DNA from: Perkinsus olseni
Lineage: Eukaryota; Perkinsozoa; Perkinsida; Perkinsidae
NCBI GenBank assembly: GCA_013115135.1
Contig: JABANP010000144.1
Location: 48,046 to 112,045, forward strand
DNA length: 64,000 nt
Reading direction: 5' to 3'
Shown here: positions 47,351 through 59,152 of the stretch, one piece after another
Numbering within the stretch: position 1 is the stretch's first letter
How the letters are laid out: the number at the start of each line of letters is the position of its first letter
Translations under genes and position numbers: made by a program
Notes under the pieces: model-generated
What the model was told of the DNA's origin: nothing
Database searches by the model: none
What the model saw: only the letters and a program-made list of their open reading frames with translations

Positions 47351-48113
47351 GCCCGACGCACGCGTTTTCGGCACGGAGCGTCCGAATCGATCCGTCCAGA
47401 ATCCAGAACGGCCTTTAGAAAGGAGAGGGGGATCAGCATCATTCAGTAATGCCCCTATAGCACAGAGGGTGAGCGGTGGCTGCATGCGTGTAATGTATGC
47501 AGATAGTGAGGGTTCCAAGATTATCGTTGCCAGCTGAGCATCATGCTGTCACAGCAGCCTCGTCCTTCTCGACAGGGAAAGGGAAAACGCTCGAAGAGGC
47601 AATCGATGCGTCTCGGCCATCGAGACTATTCGAGCGCGCATGCGTCGATATCTACTCGACTACGATTGGTTGGATACACCTTTCATGCCATCAGCCCTTG
47701 AAGGGCCTTCCCAGAATATCGTTGTTTGCCGGGGAACTGACTCTTGCTTCCCTGGCACCACTCAGCCCAATCCCATCCGATGGGTGTCTGTAATACCGGC
47801 GGCGAGAGTCAACCCCGCACTGCTGTAAACAGCAGGATCAAAACCATGTACTACTCACAACACAACAACCTTCAGAATAATCGAGCACCACCTTATCACA
47901 GAGCGATGAAGGATAACAAATCTATCAGGCCCGGAGCGTAAAGACTTCCAGGACCCGACTCTATCTGTGAAGCCACAGTTGCTGGCCTTGCTCACGAGGT
48001 TATAATCACAAATGGTGATGATGGCCTGCCGTAGTCACTCTACGCGGTCTATCAAAACTTATCAAATATTAGCATAATCGTTACGATAATAATAATAGTA
48101 GTAGTTCTTCCGT

Positions 48114-51100
48114 TTAATTATCACACGTATTTACAGGCTGGTTGCTAGTCCACCTTCTCAGCCGTATCGATGCATTCACACTGGTCGCCTGTATACTTCC
48201 CGGCGGCGATGTTGTTGTCGTTCTCTCCGTGGCTTCAGCCGAGGCAATCGACACCGGAGAGGGCCGTGGGAATGGATGAGCCGCCATGCTCGTGGCAGAT
48301 CCACGTCCACCTCGATTTGTTATGAAGAGCTTCCGCTCTATGAAGCTGTCAAGACTCTCGCTGAACGTGCTGAAGCCGTACCGATCTGAGCAAATCAAAT
48401 AATCCCACCGATTACGATTCGGTGGAATGTGGACTAAAAATCGTTCCTCAACTCAGTTGTACGGCTACGTCTAAGAATTGGCTCGTTCCCCAAAAAACAT
48501 CCGAATCGTGGCGTCCGCAAAAGAGGGCGAACAGTCTTGCAGTAAGGAACATCGCTACGAACAGTTGTAAAAACCGATGAAGTTCTCGGAGTCTCGAGAA
48601 CATTTGTCGAGAAAGAACTCATGAGTACCTTCTGAGCCGAAAAAAACCTTACACAAAATTATAACACATACAGCGTACCACTGCTGCAGCTCTGACCCCC
48701 CTGAACCGTGCACTTACTCTCCAGTCGCTCCAATGCCATTGCCCCCATGCCCTCGAGTATCCCAACCGGTGTATGATGAAGTAGGGCGGCGAGGGCCACA
48801 CCTAGGCCCTGAGCCGAGGGAGGGTCTACCACAAAGCCGGCATCTGAACGGAGCACGCGTGTTATCAAAGGCACCATCGCCTACTCGACTCACTTATATT
48901 GATAAGACTTTCTGTATCCTGCCGACCCCGTGTCGAAACAACAGGTCTTCCTCCACCCATCAGACGCATCAGCATGGCAGGATCCGTGGTGTCGAGGGGC
49001 GTGTAGACGCCCACCGTTGCACTGAAAACTGGGTTGTGAATCACTGCCACCCACCGACTCTGCGGCCCCTCTCTCACTGATAGCAGAGCCAGTCTAGTTC
49101 GGGACTGTTCCACGATAACGGCAACATCTTCACATCGTCATCCGCATTGAGACACATCGCGGTGACTTCGTTCTCTAACAAGGCCGCCAGTTCGTCCATT
49201 GACCGGTCCCTGAGCGCGAGCATCAACACCCCCAGTGAGCCGAGCGTCGACTCAGTTCGGTAAGATGCCACATGTACGAAGTGGCGTAGTCTACTACCCC
49301 TCTTGCTGATGGCCTCTTGTGAAGGTGGAGAGTCCGTAGCCATTGGGAGAATCTTCGCAGCAAGCGAGCACCAAACGGGGAGGTGGGAGACCTGCTGGGG
49401 ACACAGATTGGCGTTCACCGTGAGTGCTTCGAACCATACCCGCAGCAACTGCCACTGGATCAGAGGTCACCGGCGATGAATGCACGCATCCAGTGGAACC
49501 CTCCTCCTAAAGACGATCCACTACAATAAGGACAAGACCAAACCATGCTCACATGCTCCGAGGGCGGTTCACTATCACCACTGCCAAGAGAGGCATCCCT
49601 ATCATCCTGATACACCCCGGCTACGGTGTCCAGGAAGGATATCGCGTCCGATGATACTGGAGAGATCACCGCTGCAGGAGACGCTAGTGTACTCGCCGGC
49701 CCCGACGATCTAGACGTTGTATTGTGCACGACTTCGACCCCTGAGGGAATATCCCTGCGGCTTTACAGGTCTAAGTAGCTGCAACCTTCTCTTTAATACT
49801 CGCTAGAAGGTATACACGAAACTCAGTGACGAGTCAACACGTGCTCAGCCTCTCTTTAAGCACTCGATACAGCACTTGTGCGAGATGCAGTGATGAAGAG
49901 ATGTCATTTCGCAGCGCATCATGATCATTCATCGAATGAAGCTGGAACCGCAGAGATCAATACTGAGCGGAACAATTTCAGCGCGGATTCGTTCGGTGCA
50001 ACGAGTGCTCTTCCACCGCCTACCCAACGCCTTATTGACGGGTAATAGTCGACTAGGGTTGTGGTAATAGTGCCTACGAAGTGAAGCGCTCGGTAGCGAG
50101 GATCGCTCGGTCCATGGGCGTACGCGTATCCATCGACCGCCAAGCTGATCTCATCCGATCTTGACGGATTAACGATTGCAAGGATGAACCTAAGATACTT
50201 CGATACCGTGAGACGTACCATCACGCAGCGTAACGATCGATGAAAATAGCATTTGCGTGGATACCATCTGTCCCACGCCTAGCTGCAGGAGGAGCGGTCA
50301 ATGGATCTGAGTTTTGCCCTAGGAAAGAGACGCTATTGCTGAGCATATGGCGATATCGTCGCCATATGCTCCATCCAATAGGCGCCTATGAGTCGACCCC
50401 ATGTAGGTCCCAATCCTAGTGATCGCGACGAAACCCCGCATGTCCCGCTGTAGTAGGTCGCAGTTACCCCCGATTCATTTCGGTGAACATCGAATGGCAT
50501 CGTTCGTCGTGCTGTGGTTGCCCCTACACAACACGACCCGTCAGAGTCATGCCGATGCACCGTGTTGTTAACCACGCCAAAATACGTGTCACGGAGTTTA
50601 ACCGCTACTAGCGTATCATGTGAGAATTCCAGGCTATATTAAAGCAACAACCGTAACGGGCTATGAAGAGAATTCTTCCACCATACCACGCGGCAGAGAG
50701 GCCTCATCTTTAGCGTATTGCATACTTCTTCGTTACAGACTATATACTGAGGCCGCTATGCCACGTGGCAGAAAGGCCTCAGACTGTATACTTTACAGCA
50801 GGAGTAAGCGTACAGCAGAGCCCGTGTATCCCTGCGTCTGGGAGCCCTCTAAAAGACACCGCTCGGGCTTGAGTTTCCGATAACCACGCTCCTGCTCGGC
50901 ATCTAGCTATGCCATACGCATCCCGCGAACGGGGTGTCATCACTGCTACGTCAGCGTAACCCGCATAAGACCTTACGACACTTGTGTCGAGCCTAACGTC
51001 GTTGTCTTGCAAGCGCCTCATCGAAGGTTTAGCTGCGCCCACCCCCTTACGGTCGATCTCCAAGCTCGGCGCTCAAAGCTCGATCAACTTCCACCAGGGA

Positions 51101-52114
51101 TCGGCGATTCATACAGTGTCCACGACCTTCCACAGGACGATACGCCACCTACACAACGACCAGCCGGTGGTAGGCAAGTGTCCCGGCAATCCATGCTACC
51201 ATGATGTCTCGAATCCTTCTTCCGTAGCACGACTCACACCATTCCCTCCGGGGCTCACTGTCTACTATGATCGCTGACGCGTAGGTGACGACTAGCCTCT
51301 CGTACATCCTCTGGCACTTCCGACTTGGACACATCCTGCCGAAGTCACTCAAGGAAACGATAAAGCTACAAGCATTCTGGTCACCGCCAGACTAGCTTCA
51401 TCAAAGTAAGCTTACCTTCCATCAATGTGGCGCCCATCGCTTCGCCCAGAGCACCAACAGTATATAAGGTGTAGGCCACAGAGGGACAAAGGAAAGAGGA
51501 CGACCGTCGACAGATCCACCGAACGATCTGCTGTCTGAAGCGGCCAACATCGGCGTCGGAAGGCGCAAGGGGCCCATAAGTGTACTCACATTATACAGCA
51601 TGATTGCGTCATAGTAGTAAGAGGCGATGAACATCCTCACTGTCATACACAAGGCCCGGAGGAACAGGACAATCATGCCCATGATCGGGTGGGGTACGAG
51701 CAAGAGCAATCCTGCAGGATGCACGTGAACGACGACGCCGCTGCCACAGGTGCTAAGGTCGTACTTAAAATGCCGATGTCGCACTCACAATACTCAGGCG
51801 AGGGTGAATCTGCGGAAAAGGGATGCTCTCAAAAACTCAGCGGCAGGTAGGCGACGGCGAGGGTCCCTCTTACCTTTCACTCTCCTTAGAGGGGCCTTCG
51901 TACAATAAACCGTCACGGAGTGCCCCTGGCAGCACAGACCATCGGCAGTATCCAATGCATGGAGCGGGATATCTAATATAACGACAATACCGAAGTCGCG
52001 CTCAGGGCAACAGCACCCACCTTGTTGCGGGCAGATCATGGCAATGCGAAGCCTAGAATTGGTCCATCGCCTGAGGGTCAACGACTTCAACACTATGAAA
52101 CGTGAGAGGATCAT
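48114..52114 (-). CDS. Family 4 glycosyltransferase, ALG2-like, many exons
   Basis: Exon frames on the minus strand show GT-B landmarks in the correct order. N-lobe: DFGIVVILDIPLHALDTADG then QGHSVTVYCTKAP (about 52010-51890). A hydrophobic exon, GLLLLVPHPIMGMIVLFLRA to YDAIMLYNV (51740-51590). YASAIIVDSE (about 51280). C-lobe: RFILAIVNPSRSDEISLAVD (about 50190-50120). VYTPLDTTDPAMLMRLMGGG then RPVVSTRG (49005-48925), and AGFVVDPPSAQGLGVALAAL (48845-48785), the usual sugar-nucleotide site and final helix. The 62-nt and 54-nt introns near 49080-49020 and 48895-48843 join these in phase. ALG2 adds mannoses to the dolichol-linked oligosaccharide at the ER. The YTP motif favours ALG2 over other GT4 enzymes, but this is an inference. 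The C-terminal exon probably ends at 48114. The chain may contain more than one gene. Confidence 0.5.
50684..50790. repeat. Nested hairpin and diverged tandem copy
   Basis: Arms TATATACTGAGGCC (50741-50754) and GGCCTCAGACTGTATA (50775-50790) flank the perfect palindrome TGCCACGTGGCA (50759-50770). A related unit TACCACGCGGCAGAGAGGCC lies at 50684-50703. It sits between exons of the glycosyltransferase gene, so probably in an intron. Confidence 0.5.
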
Positions 52115-52564
52115 GTACTTACCGAGCGTACGTATTGAGGTTGGTCACCACAGACCTTCTTTTGCAACACCTCAGAGGCCGCGGATGTCCTGGTTCCATT
52201 TGCGGTTAAGGTTTACAAAAACTACGCCAAGACTGATTAGCGTTATTTTCGCAGACTTCAAGGTGAGGGGTCTTTTCTGAAGAAAAGGTCTTTCTATGAT
52301 CAACACGTGCAGCGGATTATTTCTCGATGGGTGTTGCACGAAGCAGGACGCCGACGATAAGCCCTCTATGTAAAGAACTCAGGTTCGGTTCGTCAATGGG
52401 ACTCTCAGAGTGCTTTTCGAAACCTCCCCTACGCGTGAATCGGCGCCAGCTGATGGCAGCAAGGCACGGAACTTCAATGGTCAAAGACTGTCAGTGACAG
52501 GGCTTAGTGAACCGACACGTGAACTTAAAGTCACTCCTACTAGGGTTGACTTGCAAGTTAACTC

Positions 52565-53226
52565 CTGGGGCCCATTTCAAAAGTCTCCTTAAAGAGGACT
52601 TCTTGAAGTTCTTAAGCGCGAAACGGCTGGATTTTTGTTAATCCGAGTTCAAAAGGCCGCCTTAATAACCTGAAGAAGGTTTCCTTTATCCATCTGCTTC
52701 CTACGAGCTAAGAAGCATTCCTTCAAGAACACTTCATGAGGCAAAAAGCACCCGATAAACCTCTCAAGAAGCTTTAACTTGTTTCCAAAGGCGGTCTTTC
52801 TCGAGCCTTGCAGCTTAAGAAGCTTAACCTCCTCGAGAGGAGGTTATGGGGGGATTTGTCGGCCTTCGAGCCGAAATTTCGACATCGCGACGCGCTTCGC
52901 TACGCTCCCGACTTAGCGATAATTCAGTATCTACCTTCAACTTGCTTCCTCCTTCAACCTTGAACCTTCTTTCCCAGTTCAATGAAGTTCAATGCCTCAA
53001 TGAATTAACGCGGTTTCCAACGCCGGTTCGATTCCCATCCAGGACACCTATTTTTCGATGAGTTTTATTGCTTGAGAAGCTCACTAAGGCTTCTTAAGGT
53101 ATAGGAAGTCAGCCTTAAAAAAGGAAAATCTTTTGAAACAGGCTGTGCTTCTTGAACAATTACTCATAAGAGGTTCTTATACCTCAAGAAGTGCTTCTTT
53201 AGCGAGACTTTTGAAATAGGCCCCTG
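52565..53226. mobile_element. MITE-like element with about 45-bp terminal inverted repeats
   Basis: The left end CTGGGGCCCATTTCAAAAGT continues CTCCTTAAAGAGGACTTCTT. The reverse complement of the right end reads CAGGGGCCTATTTCAAAAGT then CTCGCTAAAGAAGCACTTCT. The two ends match at about 40 of 47 positions. The interior is non-coding, has many CTTCTTGAA/TTCAAGAAG motifs, and includes GGTTCGATTCC (about 53023), a match to a pol III B box. A clear target-site duplication is not visible; CCTG occurs at both borders. Probably a non-autonomous DNA transposon. Confidence 0.7.
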
Positions 53227-53783
53227 ATCTCTCCTCAGTTTCATAACCCCCAATTCTGTGAAAGTGTCCAGCTGCAACCTGCGCTACCGCGCCACACAAT
53301 TACGCGCGCACGCCCTGGCGAGCGCAAGTTGCACCACACTTACAAGTGGCATACGCTTACACAGTGCACGCGGGCGCACAATGCGAATGTGAGTGATGCA
53401 CCTCTACGTAATGGAGTTGTTCAGTATCTCGATTTCGAACTTCCCGAAGGATGCTTGTTGCACATGTTCGTCTGTGTTGCAGGCGACCGTGGCATCACTT
53501 TTAAGGCGCAGAATGGGGTTTTTCGCCACCCTCAATGATTGGGCTTGCTATATAAGTTTATTAGCTCCTTCCTCTGTCGGCGAGGGCCCCTCCGCGCGGG
53601 TCGCCCTCAGCGGCTGCCGTGATGACGCCGGCGTTGTCTTTCTGTTCGTGGACTGTTAATCGTAGTGTGTGATTGACACGTCCAGAGTAGCTTCAAGAAG
53701 GGCTTCGTCCAGAAGGGCTTCGTCAGATGAGCTCTCACTTGATGCATTTTCAGTTGACTAACCCAGGCGTTCTCCCTTCCCTC

Positions 53784-54693
53784 ATGCCGGATTTTAAGCA
53801 GAAGCTCGGTGCCGAGTTCCCCAACTTCGATTGCAAGACTACCAAGGGTGACTTCAAGTTTCACGAGTTCCTGGACAGCGACTCCAAGAAGCCTCACACC
53901 GTGAGTCCCCTACGAGGTTTTCAGTTCCAGGCAATCGCTGCCCTTTCTTCAGATCCTCTTCTCGCATCCTAAGGATTTCACTCCGGTGTGCACCACTGAG
54001 CTGGGAACGCTGGAGAAGAACAAAGAGGAGTTCGCTAAACGCGGAGTGAAGCTAATTGGTACGCGATGTTGTTTTGTGGTCTTTACAAAACCGTTTGTCG
54101 ATTAGGTATTTCCTGCGACAGTGTCGAGGATCACCATGCTTGGAGTAAGGATGTTCTCGCCTATCAGAACATGCCCGGTGACGACTTGTCTTACCCCATC
54201 ATCGCCGATCCTGATCGAGAAATCGTAAGTGTGCTGCAACTGTGCTTCTCTGAGTCCTATTATCTGCTTAGGTGAGTATGCTGGGCATGTTGGACCCCAA
54301 TGAGAAGGATGCTGCTGGCATCCCACTGCCCGCTCGTGCTCTCTTCGTCATTGGCCCCGATCACAAGCTGAAACTCTCCGTCGTCTATCCGGCGACTACT
54401 GGGAGAAATTATGATGAGGTGAGTTCTTCATGTTGGTTTCAAACTCCCCGGTGCATCCTTCGTAGTGTCAAATTTGTTCTTTCTGTCAGCTCATCCGCAC
54501 TCTCGACAGCCTTCGTCTCACGGCTGACTTCAGTCTTGCCACTCCGGTCGACTGGAAGCGAGGCGAGCGCGTCATTGTAGCTCCGAGTGTTGCCACTGAG
54601 GATGCTAAGAAGCGTTTCAAGAATCTCGAGATCAAGGAGTTGCCCAGTGGCAAGTCCTATCTCCGCTATGTCGACGCCCCAGAGGAGTTCTAG
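53784..54693 (+). CDS. 1-Cys peroxiredoxin (PRDX6 type), copy 1, intact
   Basis: Thiol peroxidase that reduces hydrogen and lipid peroxides. Five exons with GT-AG introns fit exactly: 53784-53900, 53953-54058, 54106-54224, 54272-54418 and 54490-54693. The peroxidatic motif [14 protein letters not shown] is at the start of exon 2, the usual TPVCTTE form. [50 protein letters not shown] and [11 protein letters not shown] follow, all PRDX6 hallmarks, and the C-terminal dimerisation region ends PEEF. The start MPDFKQKLG is chosen because the sequence upstream of this ATG is not conserved in frame with copy 2. The N-terminus lacks a signal peptide, so the protein is cytosolic. Confidence 0.92.
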
Positions 54694-55676
54694 ATTAACT
54701 TTCGTAGGTCGTAGCTCCCTCAGTTTCAATGATCTGTTGTGCTGATTTTTTCTGAACCTTGGTACTACGGTGGGAAATGTGATTACTCAATCTTAGTTAT
54801 TTCAATGTTCGTGTTGTGGATTTGAGTTCTGCCAGTTCGAACGTTGGACAAGTTTTCACTATAGGGTTACTCGAATACCTTTGGTAATACAGGAACTCTC
54901 GGGGTAGTATTTGATTAGCGATTGGTCTTCAGAATAGCGCCGGTCATAGATTCGCGAGGTGGAAGTGGAGTTTCCATAAATCAATACAATTAACGCAGAA
55001 TCATCAACATTACATCTTTCCGGAGTAAGCAGTTGATACACCGTCCTTGAAAACGCAGTCCATAACAACATCAGTGGTGGAGGCAACATCAGCAGTCTTT
55101 CCGTGCTCTTTGATGCAGTTCTCAGCCACAGTCCTTCTCGGGATCAGATGGCGAATCTTCCTCCCAAGGATCATAGTTAGTCTGCACCAAATAGCGCTCA
55201 CATGTAGTGGTCGAAGACAGCGGGCCGTCTGTCATTCTCCTCAGCGGCCCCGACTGTTCATATTGATCTTTGCTAGCACCGCCGACTTACCCTCGAAACC
55301 TTCAATTTCAGAGAATTAAAGTTCATTCCTGTCGCCGCATGCAGAGCTCAACAAGAAATTTCTCAGAAATAAAGATGCCAAGAAATTATAGAATGAAGTC
55401 TTGGCTTGATGTACATGACAAGCGAGCTGCACTATCAAGGGTCTTCTAGCAGAATACTATCAACACTACAGTATATCATAAGCATCGCACAACATGCCAG
55501 ATATGACGAAAGGACAACTTCGGGGATACACCACGGGCATCCACTGCATCCGAATAACCTCGTTCCCGAATACACGATAATACTCGATAAGCGAACTAAT
55601 GAGATTTAAATGATGGGGCGCAAAGCTGATAGAGATTGGCATCTTTTCTTGTACTGTGAATACTATGCGTTCAAGA
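54694..55676. other. Intergenic
   Basis: 3' flanks of the peroxiredoxin (+) and family A copy A6 (-) face each other. No coding similarity seen. Minus-strand frames at 54859-55089 and 55010-55201 lack any recognisable feature. Confidence 0.5.
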
Positions 55677-56715
55677 TCATGAAATGATACATCCTCTCAA
55701 GGGGTTGCACTTACTCCAAGCACTCCCAAAGTGGGACTCGAGGATGAAATCGTCGGGTAAATCGCGGTCCCACGCATCGAGTGCGAATTGAGTGATGGTC
55801 CTTCTACGGTGCCGTTCCATATCGCATAGTGGACGTGAATGACTGCGCGTTGCAGCAGTTTCAACATTGATACCCCTCTCCCACAGCATCTCCCCCTCCA
55901 CTAGACTTCTTGAGTATAATAAACTTGTTTCTGTGGTCTCCTGGGCTGACCTCAGATAAGATCCCGTCGCAGAGCGGGTGATGCGTGACAAAGGGCCAGA
56001 AATTCTCGGTGAAATTCTCGATAACAAGATTTCCGTCTTTGAGGACGCCATCGCGAAATCTCAGCTCGGCCCTTCTCTCATCGCGGCTACCGACGTAGGT
56101 GCCGTTCAGGTTAGGCAGGCTAGAGGAGGGCTTCAGCGTCGCAAAGCCTTTCTTGCATATCTGATCCAATTCCTTCTTCACATGGGACGGGGCGTCTCCG
56201 ATGCTTTCATCTTCATCATGTGAATACTCTTTCTCCTTAATTCTCTTGAAACAGCCTCCAAAGTGAGCAACGTCCGCGATATATTCTGAAGTCTTGCTAT
56301 CCGCTACGCGAAGTATCTGAGCCTTCGAGACCGCGTTGCCTAGGTCTCGGCGCCACGGGTATATCACTTTCCAGTAGTTATGAGGGACGTAATCGTAAAC
56401 GACTAGGGCGGATGTTTTAGGTTTTCTGTCTCGAGTCATGGCCTTTCCTTGCAGTATCTGGTTATGCCTGGTCAGGCCGAGACGCTTCGAGTCCTCCAGA
56501 CTGTTGACAGCTACGTTGTTCCACGGAATAAAGAAGTACTCCACATCCCTCTCCACATCACTCTCCACTTGCGCGTAAAGAACTTCTTGTTCTCTGACAG
56601 CATAACTAACCTCATCGTCAGGAACTCAGTCGTCGTAGATAGAAGCCTGTACGAGTAGGGAGCCAGAGCAGACGCAACAGAACGCAAACCACATGGAGGG
56701 GTTCCAGAGGGCCAT
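55677..56715 (-). pseudogene. Family A secreted protein, copy A6, one stop and one frame break
   Basis: Starts MALWNPSMWFAFCCVCSGSL at 56715, a signal peptide. An in-frame TGA lies at codon 30 (bases 56626-56628), in the linker before the conserved REQEVLYAQV. The frame then stays open through EYFFIPWN, RLGLTRHNQ, AQILRVADSKTSEYIADV, GFATLKPSSSLPNLNGTYVG, THHPLCDG and IILKKSSG. It is then shifted by one extra base in a G-run (plus-strand CCCCC 55894-55898) and continues with CDMERHRRRTITQ and WDRDLPDDFIL to 55677. Closest relative is A7. Confidence 0.72.
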
Positions 56716-57060
56716 AGTGGGAATAGTCAAAGCTGCATTGTGATTTGCTGTGGACTTGGAAGTGTATTAGTGACATTTGTATTCTATCTCCGACGGGAGC
56801 ACAAACCCAGAGGGATTTTTCACCACAACCAGCTTTGCACTTCGCAACAACATCCGAACATATCTAATCCAAAACAGAAGATGCATCGAGAGACAAATCA
56901 AATCAATCCTCGGAAGGCCGGGGCTCGCTGCTTCCTCCCACGAGCGGTGGGCACCGATGAAGTGCTCAACGCTGTTGCCACCAAACTCCTGCGGAAATGA
57001 CGCGCTACATTCGCGTACGAGGGTTTTATGAGCGAATGTTAGAAGGCGTACTCGAAGGAA

Positions 57061-57106
57061 GAATGTAAGACGCTCGAAGAACGAAGTGGCCGCTCGGCTT
57101 GGAAAT
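57061..57106 (-). repeat. Conserved upstream block of family A (5' of A6)
   Basis: GAATGTAAGACGCTCGAAGA followed by GGCTTGGAAAT corresponds to the block 5' of A4 (39951-39995). It is about 346 bp before the A6 start. A minus-strand frame at 56767-57132 overlaps it but is not called. Confidence 0.5.
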
Positions 57107-57517
57107 GCATACGCCTCGAGCATCGGCGCCACGGCCAGGCAATGGGGATGTCGTGGTAGGATGCGTGACTGCTCGCTCTTGCCTTCTTCCTCGCTTTCAC
57201 TGTTGTCTTAGTTTAAGTTTGATCGAGCCCGAACGGATACCGCATCTGGAACTGATACCGCAGGGAATGAGAGGTGCTGACCTCGCACCCTTCTGAATTC
57301 GTTTTTGTCGAGGGCAGCGCTGGCGCCGAGTCTGAACTGATAGATGGTTCGGCTTGGCAAACAGGGATCTTCTGGATCGCCTACCAACTAGCTCACAGAC
57401 TGGATGACAGCGAAAAAACATCTACCTACTAGCTATCATGTATGAACAAACTAATAACTCAACTACACTCTACTAGCTTCGGATGATACAACGCGAGGTT
57501 CTGCGAGCACAGACACA

Positions 57518-59152
57518 TCACTTGAATGGCGGGTGAGGCACAGGCTCTCGCTTGCTGCGGGGAAGCATTGATAATCCTGTTCTTCTGGGCATGGGTCGTT
57601 TGGGGATTTGAGTCCTCTTGCCTGCAGTGTTCATGGCTGATCGACTCTGCGGATTCGTCCGCCCCTTCTTTATGCCATCATTGAGTTCGGGTTTGGTGGG
57701 TAGGTCTGCAGGACAACGACGCCATCTGGAGCCTCCAGGCACTCCTCTTGGCGGAGAGTCGAGCATCATCTCCATTTTTCTAGCCTCAAGCAAACTTTGT
57801 AGACGCTCTGTGTATTCCAAGCATCGCTGATAACGTTCGTAGAGAGTTGGCGGTTCAACCACGGCTGCTGACTCCGGCAAGGACTCGTTGCACCGTGTAT
57901 CAAGAACCTGAATACTCCGCGACCGGATGCGGGGGGGAAGAGCAGTTTACATTGCCCCCGCGCAGCAATGCCTCAAGTCTGCTGTTTTCTTTCGTGAGCC
58001 ACTTGACACGTTGCTCAAGTTGATTGACGTATGCATGGAAGAACCGCAGGATCTCCACTCTCGAGGGCTTCCTCTCGATAGGATGGTGCTTCCTGAGCGA
58101 AGACGTTGTAGACAATGCATGACAACATTACCAGAGACTCTGTGCCACAGAGTCTGTGGTGAACACAACGGTAATGAAACAAGAACGGGCGAAATTCACT
58201 GATTCCGAGCGAAGGAAACGGCGAGCCCGACGATATCCCAGTAGGTTGGGAATGGAACCTTGGCTATGCAGCCCCGAGCCACCTGCAAAGCCTCGATCCT
58301 CCCATCTCGATCGCGAAGAGCTTGCTCCAATCGCACGACTCTCTTGGACAGAATTTCGTTCTCCAGGGCCAGTTCCGAAATCCTTTGCTGCGCTCCTCTG
58401 TTCCTGAAAGCTAGCCGGTCAGTCGTGCCGCCGTAGAGATCGAACATTATATCAGACTGGTGCTTCATGATGCTCAGGGTGGAGACCTCGGACTCTAATT
58501 CCATGGCGGCCGCCCTAAGCCGCTCTCCCAGCTCGGCGGACGCAATCATATCCGTGCTTGCTGCTTTTCCCTGGGGATCTTCGTCGGTTGTCCACACGAA
58601 CCTTCTGAGGTCCGCCTGCGTTCGCGAGTATCCGCCAAACAACAGGCAGAGGCGGGGACCTTGATATCGGTGGACTCGGCTCTGCTGAAGGTCACGAGAA
58701 GCCTTCGTAACTCGTCCAGTTCGGCGCAGCACGCCTCCAGCCGTGCCCTGCTCTCGCGCACAATCCTGCGAATGAAGTCGACAACCCGACTGTCGGCTGT
58801 GTTGAAATGCCCTCCTCACAGGGTGATACCCGACCATTCGAATCGGCAATGCATCAGGCTGGGCTTACTGAGGCTCTCCCAGCATGTTATCTGAGCCCGA
58901 GGCGAGAGCAGTAGACCTAGGCATCTCTTGAGCATCGGTAGACCCAGAATTGCGGAGCCTCAGCCGCCGCAGATCAGCTTGTTCGTGAAGAAGATCCTGC
59001 CATGAACGTCGCGGGAATTGTACATCTGCTTGCTTCACTTCAACTCTCTTCTTCAAGTCGATGTTCTCTCTGGTCAGTTTCAACCTGTCCTGTCGGATAC
59101 TCCGCGAACCCTTGTTCAGCTCTTCGTCGAGAACGGTGATTCCCTCGAACAA
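57518..59152 (-). CDS. Coiled-coil protein, several exons
   Basis: Helical, heptad-rich minus-strand frames: LDEELNKGSRSIRQDRLKLT then ENIDLKKRVEVKQADVQF (59130-59020); RESRARLEACCAELDELRRL (about 58760-58690); ASAELGERLRAAAMELESEV then RISELALENEILSKRVVRLE and QALRDRDGRIEALQ (58550-58290); RVEILRFFHAYVNQLEQRVK then WLTKENSRLEALLRG (58055-57945); and a C-terminal basic region (57880-57518) ending PHPPFK. The last two parts are offset by one extra base near 57907-57910. No known domain beyond coiled coil; a cytoskeletal or centrosomal role is only a guess. Confidence 0.55.

Noticed and set aside
47033..47518. 161-codon minus-strand frame as a gene
   Set aside because: Low-complexity Ser/Arg/Pro composition. 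The frame overlapping it at 47157-47330 reads much more like protein.
53000..53060. A tRNA gene in the MITE-like element
   Set aside because: Only a B-box word is present. I could not find an acceptor stem, anticodon arm or A box at proper spacing.
52846..53061. Small open frame inside the MITE-like element as a transposase remnant
   Set aside because: No catalytic motif, low complexity, and the length is what chance would give.
55860..56568. Reading the A6 TGA at 56626 as evidence for a changed genetic code
   Set aside because: Other genes in the window end in TGA at sensible places (for example 36522 and 29911), so TGA is an ordinary stop. A single in-frame TGA is better explained as a mutation.
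56767..57132. 121-codon minus-strand frame upstream of A6
   Set aside because: It contains the duplicated non-coding block shared with A4, where the frame is not conserved, so coding is unlikely.
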